Shown here: one piece after another, positions 9,816 through 21,365 of the stretch | Numbering within the stretch: position 1 is the first letter of the stretch | Layout of the letters: every line of letters begins with the position of its first letter | From: Pseudomicrostroma phylloplanum | Lineage: Eukaryota > Basidiomycota > Exobasidiomycetes > Microstromatales | Length of the DNA stretch: 64,000 nucleotides | Direction: 5' to 3' | Assembly (NCBI GenBank): GCA_039545275.1 | Contig: BCHS01000020.1 | Location: 62,001-126,000, forward strand | Notes under the pieces: generated by a model | The model's database searches: none | What the model was told of the DNA's origin: nothing | What the model saw: the letters and a program-made list of their open reading frames with translations, nothing else | Made by a program: the position numbers and the translations under genes

Positions 9816-12800
9816 ATGAAGTTGTGAGTACCATCGCCTGCGACACATCGGACCTCTGCCGTGTTCCGCATTGACTGAAACGCCGCCCCCATGACCTACA
9901 GCGCTCAATACCTCGACCGCAATGCGGTAGAGGAGTGGAGAAAGGCTTACATCAACTACAAGGGGCTCAAGAAGCTCATCAAGAGAGTAGAGGAGCATCA
10001 TAGGCAGCGTCTCCTCATCCTCGCCTCTCTCGAGAGCCCGGGTTCGGATCGCCTGTCCCTGGCCTCTCCGCGCGCCAATGCTTCAAAAAAGCCGCAAGAG
10101 ACCATCGTCGAGCTTCGAGAGAGGGTCAAATCTGCACAGACTGGACTCGCTGGTGGCTACGGAGCAACTGGCCGATCAGAGGACCTGGCTGCCAGTCCTC
10201 CGCCGCCTCATGAGCTGAGACCCGTACTTCTGGATGGGACTGGCCTGAAGATCTCGCAGGCGGTGAAAGACCGTCTGAGCGCAGGCAAGAAAGCCGGTAA
10301 TACCAGGACAGGACAAGGAGTTACGGCTGCCGACACTGACCTGGAGGGCGGTGATGTAGAATCGGGGCGAGCTCGACGGGGGGATAGCAGCGGGACAGAA
10401 GGCCACATGCCGGAACGGGACATTGTAGAGCAAGAGATAGAACAGTCTTCGACTCCTCCCAAGAAGAGCGATACAGCTGGTGGTCGAAACGCCCCTTTGG
10501 GCAAGCCAAAGCCTAGCAAGAGCGGTTCCGGCAGTGGGAACAAGCCAAAGAAGGCCAAGAAGCAGCCGCCAAAGAGCCTGGACGAGTACTTGTCCCACTT
10601 CTTCGATCCGGCCGAAAAGACATTCTTCGTCACACTCGATTCTGAGCTCGAGAGGATCAGCGACTTCTACGAGGACAGGCTCGCAGAGGCTCAAGTCAAG
10701 TTCGATGAGTTGATCTTTCAGCTTCGCGAGCTCGCAGAGCACCGTCGTCGATTCAAGGAGGCTGGGAATCACCCGGCAACGGCAGACCGGACGCGATGGA
10801 CGCAGTCTATTCCTTTTGTAAATGAGGGCATAAGCAGTCCATTGCCTTTTGTCAAAAGCAAAAAGAGCCTTTCGAGCGCACAGGCACAGGAGCTACATAG
10901 TCGGGTTGACACCAAGGGACCTGGTCAGACGGACAGTCATGCTACTGCTGTCGCCGACCGTGGTGTTTCCTCTTCTGTCGATGATGATGGGGCAAGGCGA
11001 CGCAGTAAAGCGCTTGATCGCATGGAACGTCTTGCTGCTTCAGAAGGTGCAGAAGGGACAGACCAACAAGGGGAGGCGCCTTCGACGCCATCAGAAGCCC
11101 GGCATCAACAACGGCATCATGCCGGTCGGGATCACACGCTCGATCCTGAGAGGTACAAGGCTGCCCGGCATAAGCTCAAGGAGGCCATGGCAGAGTTTTA
11201 TCGCGGCCTGGAGCTTATCCGGAGCTTCAAGGTACTGAACAAGGACGGCTTTGGGAAGATCCTCAAGAAGTTCGACAAGACCCTTGAGACAAGCTCGTCG
11301 GTTCCGTACTTTCGCTCCAAGATCGAGCCTTCTATCTTGGTCCAGTCTCAACGCATCGAAGCTCTGTTGAAGAGCACAGAGGATGCCTTCACCGGGTTCT
11401 TCGAACACGGAGATCGGAAGCGGGCGCTGGATCGCCTCAGAATGCAAGGGACTGCGAAGAATGGCCTCTCCACTCACCATGCATCTGCTTCTCGGACAGG
11501 CTTCTTCCTGGGTGTCAGTATCTGTGCCACAGTGGCTGGTCTCGTGCAAATGATGCAGCCCGAAACGCAAGCTAGCATACCCTCTTGGTCAGCGCTAGTC
11601 CGCATCTACGGGGCGCTATTCCTTCCGATACTCTTTGCAGTCCTCTTTGGTCTCAACTTGGCCGCATTCGCATACGGCAGGATCAACACTGCCTTTATCT
11701 TCGAGTGGGACGCCCGTACTTCGCTAGACTATCACCAATACTTTGAGATGCCGTCTTTCTTGCTGCTCCTCCTTTCCGTGGCTTTCTGGGTCAGCTTCCT
11801 CAATCCTTTTCCAACGGCCATTGCCCCTCAGACCTGGCCACTGGTCTGGCTTGTGGTAGTATTCATCTTCCTCCTCAACCCTCTTCCCTTCTTCCATGCC
11901 CGCTCACGGATGTGGTTCAACCTCTCTCTACTGCGCGTCTTCGGCGCCGGATTCCTAGTGAAAGGGGGCGTCGAGTTCAGGGACTTCTTCCTGGGAGACG
12001 AGCTCAACTCCATTGCCTGGTCCATCTCCTCGCTCTGGTTCCTCGGCTGCGAGTACAAGCGCGACTTTGAGCTTCCCGAGTGCGACGCAAATGGCACCTA
12101 TTGGACTGCTTTCCTGCTCTGCATCCCTGCCATGCTTCGATTCGGTCAATGTATCCGTCGATGGCGCGACTCGGGCTTCTCCGCCCGTATTCATCTACTC
12201 AATGCCGCCAAGTATGCTACGGCGGTGCCCCATTACTACGCATACATCAATTGGCGCCGGGCAGGTTCTGGCTTGGACGGTGCGCTTGCCGCTTGGATCC
12301 CCTTTGCGTGCCTCTACTCGACCTTTTCAGGGACATGGGACATCCTGATGGACTGGTCATTCTTCCATCCGAATGCCCGATACCCACTTCTACGGAACGA
12401 ATTGGTCTTCGAAGACTACTGGCCAATGTACTACTTTGCCATTGTCTCGGACATTGTCCTACGATTTACCTGGATCATCTATGTGCTGCCAGGCCCTGGC
12501 TCGAATCTGCTGCGCAGTTTCCTTGTAGCGCTACTAGAGGTGTTGCGAAGGTTCCAGTGGAACTTCTACCGTGTGGGCAATGAGCACCAGGGCAACGTGG
12601 ATCAGTATCGCGCCCTGCGCGATACGCCACTGCCGTACCACGTCCCGAAGGGCAGCTCCGAGGACGAGGAAGAGCCGCAAGAGACGGGCTTCAGCGTCAA
12701 GCTGCAGAAGTGGCGTCGCAAGTGGACCCACTCGGACCACTTTGACTTCCAGAGGCAATCCACGGCAGGTGAGGGACTTGAAGAGGATCCACAAAGAGAA

Positions 12801-13298
12801 CCAGACATGGGAATCTATCGAACTCACTCGGGGATTGCGGCAGCCACTGCAGCTGTCCTCGATCCACTGCACGCCTTCTCGCGCGAAGAATCGCGTGAAG
12901 ACTCGGTCGTGGGTCGTATCCAGGCCTTCCTCGTTCCGGATCGGGGTGGATACGCTGCTCGTGGTCCTCGACTGGACGAGCAGAGCGCGGCCAAGGGTGC
13001 TATGGGACGTGACTATGCTCCTCGTGCACAGGAGGCAGACGCAGATTCAGACGATGCGTACACGGATGACGAGTACGATATGGACGGAGATGGAGACGGT
13101 GAAGGGGGTGATGGCGCCTCGCTCAGATCCAACGAGGCTGAAGGTGAAGGCGGTGGCGGAAGCAGCGATACTGCGGCTGGCTCGGGAGGTCCTTCTACGA
13201 AAGCTCAGACTATCCCGGTTGGTGTGGTGACGGCTGAGAATGATCGGGACGGCGCGGCTGCGAGAAGTCTGAGCAAGAGTTGGGACAAGCGGAAGTGA
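9816..13298 (+). CDS. SYG1: SPX-EXS phosphate exporter, SYG1/XPR1 family
   Basis: Membrane protein of the XPR1/SYG1/PHO1 family. It has an N-terminal cytosolic SPX domain that senses inositol pyrophosphates and a C-terminal EXS transport domain. Exon 1 is only 8 nt (9816-9823, ATGAAGTT); intron 9824-9901 (GTGAGT...TACAG); exon 2 is 9902-13298. Splicing restores the canonical start MKFAQYLDRNAVEEWRKAY, whereas the unspliced ATG at 9891 would give MTYSAQY. The product is 1,134 residues. SPX parts lie at about 1-40 (YKGLKKLIKRV), 230-285 and 420-500 (NKDGFGKILKKFDK); the Lys clusters are the expected ligand site. Low-complexity inserts separate them. EXS with several hydrophobic spans lies at about 535-900, including HARSRMWFNL and FYRVGNEHQGNVDQYRA. 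The tail after 920 is acidic and Ser-rich. Confidence 0.94.
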
Positions 13299-13988
13299 GA
13301 GGTGGGTGGTGGCAAGGTAAAGGCAATATCAGAGTCACTGGCGCGCTGGCATCCTCTGTCATCTTGAAATTGAAATGAAAGATCACCATGGTATCTCTGG
13401 GTGGCATGGCACATCGTACCGCTCTATTTATGGTCCCTGTGTGTAGACTGCCTCGCCGTTGGTTGGCTCTGTGTTGCCTGCTCCTCGCGCGTGCGGAGTT
13501 TGTCTCGACGCCTGACGGGACGGAAGGGAGCGGGCGGGCGAGCGGGCCCTTGCGCGGAAGCCCCCGCGTGTGTGCCTGGCTCGGCTGGACTGCCGTGGGT
13601 GCGCCTGTGTGCTGCTCCCGTTGGAAGGGTGGGTGGGTGGTGCGTTTGCCTGTGGCTCCTCCTCCTCCTTCGACCCTCTGCTTCCCGTCGACGTTGCTAT
13701 ACCCTTCGCACCATCACCTCGTACCTCTACGGGGATCACCTTGTCATCTTACCATCTCACCTTCCCTGCTCGTCCTTGTCTGGCTTCTGTCAGCAGCTCA
13801 GGCGCGTACCTACGTGCTGCCACTCTCGCACCGGCCGCCGTTGCCTCCGTGCACCGCCTACTCCCCCCTCCCGCTTCCCTCTTCCTGTCCTCCTGGAGCA
13901 ACGCCGCACACGCAGAGAAGTTGGCTCTTCACTGCTTCTTCATCTTCCCCGCGTACTCTGCTGAGTGAGAGCTGAGTGGCTGCCCATC
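13299..13988. promoter_or_regulatory. SYG1 3' region and SIN3 promoter/leader
   Basis: 690 bp between tandem genes. The right half is strongly pyrimidine-rich (CTCC/TTCC), as in fungal promoter cores. An in-frame TGA at 13962-13964 lies upstream of the SIN3 ATG, so no simple N-terminal extension is possible in that exon. No other coding signal seen. Confidence 0.45.
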
Positions 13989-16900
13989 ATGGTGAGTACA
14001 CGAGGGCACTGCCTGGCAGACGCCAAGGGCGCGGATGGATCCCAATACCCCTTGGATGCGGAAGCTCACTATGTTCCCTTCATCCTTCGCCTCTCCCACC
14101 TCACCTTCCCCACTCTCTGCCACAGGCGAGCCTCAATGTCAAGGATGCCCTGTCCTATCTGGACCAGGTCAAGCTGCAGTTTGCAGAGCAGCCTGACGTT
14201 TACAATCGCTTCCTAGACATCATGAAAGACGTGAGTGGACCGGCAGCAGAGCCTGTCAATCGCTCGCAGCGCCTTGCCCAGACCAGCGTTACTGACGTCC
14301 TTCCTCTTTGCCGCGTTCATTCTGCTTCTCGCTGCTACCAGTTCAAGTCGCAATCTATTGACACGCCTGGAGTCATCGAGCGCGTCTCAACACTCTTCCG
14401 AGGTCACCCGTCCCTGATTCAGGGCTTCAACACCTTCCTGCCGCCAGGCTACAGGATAGAGTGCTCCATGGACCCATCCGAGTCCAACCTCATCACAGTC
14501 ACGACTCCCAGCGGCACAACGACGCAAAAGGAGGGAGCAAAGGGCATCGCCGGAGCCGTGCGACAGGGAGCTGCCCAAGCTGCCTCGTCTGCCTCGCCCA
14601 ATGGTGGAGCCGGGGTAGCAGGCCTAGCAGGTCCTGCTCCACCCAAGACGGAACGCACCTCCATCTCTGGAGGTAGCAGCGGCGTCGCAGCCAACATTGC
14701 CGCTCAGGCGCCCCGCCTCCCCTCACAGCCAGCCGCTTCCGCCATGGGACCTGCCGCGATCCGAGGTGGTTCTCCGCATCGACCCTCCATCCCTGGAATC
14801 GCAGGAGGAATCTCAGCTCCCTCGCCCGCGACGCCTGGTGCGGCAGCAGGGGCTGGCGTCTTGTCCCAGTCTGCGGGACTGCCACCTCACCTGGACGACC
14901 CTTTACGCCAGCCACTAGGGCCTGGTGCTCCTGGAGCTGATGCTGCTGGTAATGCTCGCACCCCGCTCGAGTTCAACCACGCTATCAACTATGTCAACAA
15001 GATCAAGCAGCGCTTCAGCAACGATCCAGAGACGTACAAGCAATTCTTGGAGATCTTGCAGACTTATCAGAAGGAGGGCAGGGCTATCCAGGATGTGAGT
15101 ATACGGCCATAGCTTCAGTACTGGGTCTCCAAAGTGACTGACTGCTTTGCCTGCTCCCCTCGTCTCTGCCAGGTGTATGCTCAAGTGACTATCCTGTTCG
15201 ATGGAGCCCCTGATCTTCTCGACGAGTTCAAGCAATTCCTTCCCGATACCTCTGCCGAACAGCCGCCCTCGCCTGTCAGCGCTCCTTCCGCAATGCTAGG
15301 TGGAGGTGGGATCTATGCCCTCGGTCAGGCCACACAGAGCCAAGCTGTGGCTCGAGGACCCAATGTACAAGGTGGCGGCAAACCTCCCGCACAGCCCGCC
15401 GCATCCTCGTCTAGGGCCAAGAAGAGGGCCGCACAAGACGTGCCAGCTGCCTCTTCGTCCTCCAAGAACGGTCCTCCGGCTCAACAGAGTGGCAGGACAA
15501 AGAAGCCAAAGCATGGACACAAGACGCAGGCACAGCCGGAGCGATCCCCTCCACCCCATACTGCCATGATCCCCATGGACCAGGTCGCTGCCGCATACGG
15601 TCTACCTCCCGCCGCAATCCAGCAGCTCGGTGCTGCCTATGGTACGCCAGACGGGATGATCCCTGTCGAGGCTGCCGCTGCTGCTGCTGCAAATGCTGCT
15701 GCCGGTCTCGTCCCATCCAACATGGTCTCCGCTGGCATACCTCTCGGCCCCGCTTATGCTCCCTTGGCCACCCTTGACGAGGTCGCCTTCTTCGACAGGG
15801 TGAAGAAGCACATAGATGACCGTAATGCCTACCTGGACTTCCTCAAGCTACTGAATTTGTACACTCAGGACGTCATCGACGTTCGCACCTTGGTGGACAA
15901 GGCGGCTGCCTTCATCGGCGGTCATCGCGATCTGTTTGCCACTTTCAAGAGCCTGTGCGGGTACGAGATGGGCCGACATGGCTGGCTTGAAGAAGAGGAG
16001 GCAGTCATTGAAAACACGCCTGCTCTGGAGCGACCACGGATCGACCTCAGCACCTGCGAGCTGTACGGCGCCAGCTATCGTCGCCTACCCAAGGAGGAAG
16101 TCAGTCTGTCTTGCTCTGGAAGGGACGACATGTGCTGGGAGGTCCTCAACGATGAGTGGGTCTGTCACCCGACTTGGGCCTCCGAGGGTGAAGGCTTCAA
16201 TCCTCACAAGAAGAACATCTACGAGGACGCCCTCTACCGCTCCGAGGAAGAGCGACACGAGTACGACTACCACATCGAGGCCAACCTGCGGACCATTGCG
16301 CTCCTCGAGCCCATCGCAGCACGAATTGCCGCCATGGACGAGTCTGAGCGGGCAAACTTCCGCCTGAAGCCGGGACTTGGAGGTCAGTCTCGCTCCATCT
16401 ACCAACGTGTGCTTCGCAAGATCTACGGCAGGGATGCGGGAGCCGAGATTGTTGCTGCTCTGCATGACTCGCCTTCTACTTCCATTCCAGTCGTGCTAGC
16501 TCGTCTGCGCCAGAAGGACGAGGAGTGGAAGCGAGCACAGAGGGAGTGGAACAAAGTCTGGCGAGTCGTGGATGAGCGGAACTGGTGGAAGTCTCTCGAC
16601 CACCGTGGTGTGACGTGGAAGACTTTGGACAAGAAGGCAATGACGACGCGTGGTCTCGTCGGTGAGATTGAGCTTCGCCGAGCAGAAGATGTGTCCCGCC
16701 GGTACATGAAGGAGCTGGGTGCACCTCGCAGTCTACTTGGTACTGACAGCGGCAGCAACGTCAAGGGTACTGGCGACTCCAACGATCTCCCTTCGGCTGG
16801 ACCTTGGCACCTCGAGTACGACTTTTCGGATCGCGCTCTCGTGTACGACGTCATCAAGCTGGCTCTTTCTCACCTCGACCGCGGCCCATCGTATTCCCGA

Positions 16901-19135
16901 GGTGACATCGACCGAATCGAGGTCTTCCTCCGCTCGTTCCTGCCTCTGCTCTTCGGCGAGGACGCAAAGCAGTGGGAGGACGACATGGGCCTCGACCCTG
17001 TCGTCGGTGATGACGATGACGAAGGTGGAGAAGCAGGCGAGGCTCACAAGGCTCGTCGCAATGACGATCTGCGCATGAAGGTCCTGAGAGGTCAAGTCGG
17101 TGAGGGCGATGCGGCTGCCGAGTTGGCCAAGGAGTCGGCCAGCACACTTTCGACAATGGAGCAGACGTGGATCCGCGCCGACACAAAGGAGGCATTCGAT
17201 TCGGTCAACGGAAAGACAGCCGGTGACGCCAACGGCACTGCTCCTTCTTCATCGGCAGCGGACGGCTCCTCCTCGTCAGCTACTGCAGCGCCAAAGACGC
17301 TGAACTTCTTTTGCACAACATCACACTATGCATACCTGCGCCTCTTTCAGCTCGCTTACTCCCGTCTCGGCAAGATGAAGCGACTCTCCGCCGAGCTGGG
17401 TCGTGAGCTTGATGAGAAGAACCAGCAACGTAAAGCACGTGGGCAAAAGTCGACGGTCATTCGAGGAAACCCTGCTGCTCTACGTCTAGGTCTACAAGAT
17501 CGATGGGGCGGAGTGGGAGCGGTCGTTGGAGGTGCGGCGACTGGTAGTGACGAGGAGCAGCAGCCTCATGCCAATGGCGCTACTATGAATGGAGCACCTC
17601 AGCTCCCCTCGGCGCCGATCTCCGGATGGGAGCTGCACCCCTCCAAATACTACCCTGCCCTTCTGGACCTCATTGAGAAGCTCTTCGACGGCGACAGCAT
17701 CGATCAGAACATGTACGAAGAGTGCATCCGCTTCATGTTTGGCATCGAGGGCTACGTCGTCTTTACCATTGACAAGGTTCTTGGAGGGCTCGTCAAGATG
17801 GCCCAGAGCATCATCAGTGATTCTAAGTGCGCTGAGCTGCAGAGCTTGCTTCACAAGGACCGGTCTGCAAGGGGATCTCAGACACCCGTAGCAGCAGCAG
17901 CATCCACCACCTCGACTTCTGGCTCGGCTGCTGAGCAGAGGGACGCCCAGGCAAAGGCCTACCGCCATCAGATTGCGATGAGGATGTCAGCAGAATGCCT
18001 TGTTGGAAAGGAGGAGTCTCTCTTCCGTGTAGGCTGGACCCCGGTGTCCTCGAAGCTAGGCATCCAGATGCTGTCCCGCGACGACCCCTCTGCCGATCTT
18101 CCGCCGTACGTCGGGGTGGGTCTCTCGGAGGGCGAAGCAGACAAGGCTCGCGAAGAGCGCTGGCTGTACTACATCTCCAGTTTTGCCCTCTGGGCTCCCA
18201 CCGAGGGATTGATGGGCGAGGCCAAGGGCCCGTATCTGAAGAGGAGCGTGGCGAACGCTATCAAGGCCGACAAGAACCTGGCTAATGGCACGACGGGGGC
18301 GCCGGCCGAGGGTAGCGCCGAGGATGCCAAGGGAGAAGATGCTGCGAGCAAAACGTCGGCTACTGCTGCCTCTGCAGCAGCGGCAGCAGCGGTCGGCCCT
18401 TCCACTGGCTCGCCAGCCTCACCTTCATCAAGCAAGGTCAAGTTCCTGACTGAATCTGGCCTCGAGGTCAAGGTTTGTCTATCCACCTACCGACTCTTCT
18501 TCGTCTCGGACACCGAAGACGCCTTTGCCCGAGTCAGGCTTCAAGGCGGCGCCAATGCCAATGGCAAGCAGGGTGAAGTAAAGTCGAGCAGGGCGGGCAG
18601 TGCTGCCAAGGAGAGGAGGAGGAAGAAGTTCGAGGAATGGCTTGAGGGCAGGAGGGCGGCGCTCGATGGTGATGCTGACGAAGACATTGCAGAAGTAGCG
18701 GCGGATGAGCCTGCAGCAGCAGCACCGATACCAGCGCCTGCAACACAGCCGGATGCGCCACAGGAGGGGCAGGAGGTGACAAACGGTCAGGGTCCAGAGG
18801 CGACGGAAGCTGCACAGGGAGATGCGATGGACGTGGACGTAGCAGCTGTCGAACCTGCCCCTACTGCAGACGAAGGTAGCACCGCCGCTGCTCCCGCTGC
18901 TGCTGCTGCTGTCGCCCCTGCATCCGCGTCTGCTTCTGCTGGCGAAGGTGCAGAGGCACTCACTGAGCCCGTTCCTCCTGCTGCTGAGGTTGCTGGGGCT
19001 GCCCCTGCCCCTGTTGCCGCTCCTGCCGCACCTGCCGGAGATGGCGCCGCACCCGCTCCTGCCGCTGCTGCTCAGGCTTCGGCAGCCACGGGCGAGACGA
19101 GTGGAGTCGCTCCGCCCACTGCCGACGGCGAGTAG
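13989..19135 (+). CDS. SIN3: SIN3 transcriptional corepressor
   Basis: Scaffold of the Sin3-Rpd3 histone deacetylase complex. Exons: 13989-13991 (the ATG alone), 14126-14230, 14342-15094, 15173-19135; donors all GTGAGT, phase 0 throughout; 1,607 residues. PAH1 (residues 2-70) begins at once with [22 protein letters not shown]2 (about 243-312) contains [16 protein letters not shown] and runs across the last intron. PAH3 is about 489-552. The HDAC-interaction domain starts about 574 with [19 protein letters not shown]. The Sin3 C-terminal region contains [20 protein letters not shown] and [15 protein letters not shown]. The last 150 residues are Ala/Pro/Glu-rich. Yeast Sin3 has a long extension before PAH1; here it is absent unless an unseen upstream exon exists. 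Confidence 0.93.
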
Positions 19136-19861
19136 AAGGTGCCTTCAATCTCAACCTCAGCCTCAACTACCAACGAAAGTCTATAGAAGTCAAGGAGGTC
19201 GAGGAGGGTCCAGCCCCCCCGCCACATCCCACATCCCCACATTCCCTTCACTGCCCCCTATTACCACCCACTCCCGTAGCGTCGTGTTCCACATGTGTGT
19301 GTCTTTTGATCGTTCCGAACAGGCAAGAGAGAATATAAGTTTTGTACGTCCATGCTCGTGCTCATCGGCATCGGCATTTCCGCCGCGTGGCGCGTGGCTT
19401 GGGACGCAATCTGTGCAGCCTCTTGCGCCATCGATCGCCTGACTTTATCGGTGATCTTCGCCTTTATCCGTTGCGCCTTTTTTCCCTCGCTTAGACTAGG
19501 CTCAAATGGGGCGGCAATCTTAAAAGAGGGCCGTTCGTTCCCTTCCCGAAGCCCTTGCTTGCTCTGGATTCTTTATCTTGAGATCTTTTTATTTCAGGCG
19601 CGTCTAGTCTCGCTGACTCTGACTCTGACTCTCTTGTGGAGTTGGTGTGGACCTGGAGATAGGAGACCTGACTTGTCTAGTCTAGACGGGAGTTGCAGCG
19701 CGAGATAGGAAGGACGCACAGAGAAGGCTGGACGGGTGATCCTGTGTCCTCCTCTCCTTACAACTCGCTACTCTGTTCATTCCATCTCGCGGACAAGGCC
19801 GAGCTTGACCTGCCTGGTTTGACCTCTCAAGTAGCGGGCACGCACTGGTCGCATCTAGCTC
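19136..19861. promoter_or_regulatory. SIN3 3' region and DUF1275 promoter
   Basis: 726 bp between tandem genes. It includes a short CTGACTCTGACTCTGACTCT repeat at about 19610-19635. No conserved ORF or RNA gene seen. Confidence 0.45.
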
Positions 19862-21168
19862 ATGGCGCACGCTACGCCCACGCTCCAGACATCGCTGCCC
19901 TCTTTGTCGCAAGCACAAGCGCACTCCCCCACCGGCAGTGGATCCTCCTCTTCCTCTTCAGGTCAGCAGCACAGGATGGAGGGTCTTTCGCACGTCGGCA
20001 ATCCGCACGCAGAGGACCGTGGTACTCAGGAAAAGGAGCGAGCTACAGCAGACGAGCGCGCCGGGCTCGACGAGCTACCAGGCTCCCACTCCCACTCCCA
20101 CTCATCGCGCAACAAGCCCAGCTGGTCCACCCGTTTACACACCTCCCTCGGTCTCGGCCTAAACGAAACGCTCGAGCACGACTCCTGCACCATCCCCCTC
20201 GCATGGATGGCCCTCCTCACCGGTCTAGTAGACGGAGCCGTTTACTCCCGTGCGGAAATCTGGACCGGCTTCCAAACGGGGAATACAGTTCAGGTAGCTC
20301 TGGGAATCACCACGTACATCTTCCCCCGTGCAGCAGACGCAATTCCCCGTGCACCACTACTGCTGCTGCTGCGCTCACTCTCCCTCTTGGCCTTTTTTCT
20401 TGCGGGGATAGTGGGAGCGAGAGTTGGGGAGATGTGGGGACATAGGAGGAGGGCGTACCTTGTTGCGAGCTCGTGCGTGCAGAGCGCGCTACTTTTTGGT
20501 GCGGCGGGGATATTGTGGACGAGACCTGAGGGGGAGGAGATGACGTACCGGTACTGGCCGGGAGTGATACTGCTTATCGCTTTCAGCATGGTGAGTTGCA
20601 CAGCAGAGCGAGGTCGGCCGTCGCAAGAGAGAAGAAGCTACTGCTCGCTCCGAGCCTCCCTCCCCTACCTCTCACACTGACATCCCTCTCCTCCCGCAAT
20701 TTCTCCCTCTCTCGCTCACGTCCACAGGGTCTCCAATCCATCCAAGCGCAAAAAGTAGCCTCGCCCGTATTCTCAACCTCGGTGGCATTCACAGCCACAA
20801 TGACCCAGATCGCCGCCGACCCAAAACTCTTCTCCCTCAGTACAGCTGTCCCTTCTCCTTTGGGGCTCTTGCGGCGCTCTGATTCCTCCGAGGCGTCGGC
20901 GTCGAATGTCGATACAGAAGCAGAAGCAGACAAGAACACCCCTCCCCAGCGCCAGCGTCGTCGCCGCCCCTTCTTCGGTGACAAGGCGGTGAAAGGTCGT
21001 GACCTCCGTCTCCTCGCCCTCGTATGTCTCGCCACTGGAGGAGGAGTGGCACAGAGTCTCCTCGAAGGGCAGACGGGCATCGGATTGAGAGGGACCATGA
21101 TGGTTGCGGCGGGATGTAAAGGCTTTTTGGCCCTTTTGTGGCTTATACCGAGGGGGAAGAAGAACTGA
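19862..21168 (+). CDS. DUF1275 (YoaK-type) membrane protein
   Basis: Small integral membrane protein of the DUF1275/YoaK family; its biochemical function is not established. Exons 19862-20590 and 20728-21168, intron GTGAGT...CACAG; 389 residues. The first about 100 residues are a Ser/His-rich cytosolic leader. Membrane spans follow: WMALLTGLVDGAVYS, with the family feature of a span followed by TGFQTGNTVQ-like sequence (here WTGFQTGNTVQVALG), then LLRSLSLLAFFLAGIVGARV, AYLVASSCVQSALLFGAAG, PGVILLIAFSMGLQS, and two C-terminal spans ending in LLWLIPRGKKN. An insert of about 55 polar residues interrupts the second half. Converges on the UBE3D-like gene 200 bp away. Confidence 0.85.
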
Positions 21169-21365
21169 GGAGGGAGGGGAAGGAGGAGGACAGGATTTGC
21201 TCGGATCTCGAGGGTGAAGACCTCAAAAGGCACGTACCGCATAGACACATACCCTCGCACTCGCAATCGTAATCACATTATAGACCGCAATTGCGCGACT
21301 TGTATTAGAGGGAACAGAAGGTGATGTACGAGAAACGCGACGTGAAACAATGTGCAGTATGCTCT

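Noticed and set aside
9891..9901. ATG at 9891 as SYG1 start (MTYSAQY...)
   Set aside because: It lies at the 3' end of an intron; joining ATGAAGTT to 9902 gives the canonical SPX start MKFAQYL.
13388..13975. Protein gene between SYG1 and SIN3
   Set aside because: Open frames are Cys/Leu/Ser-rich by composition only, overlap each other in all frames and lack motifs; read as promoter/leader.
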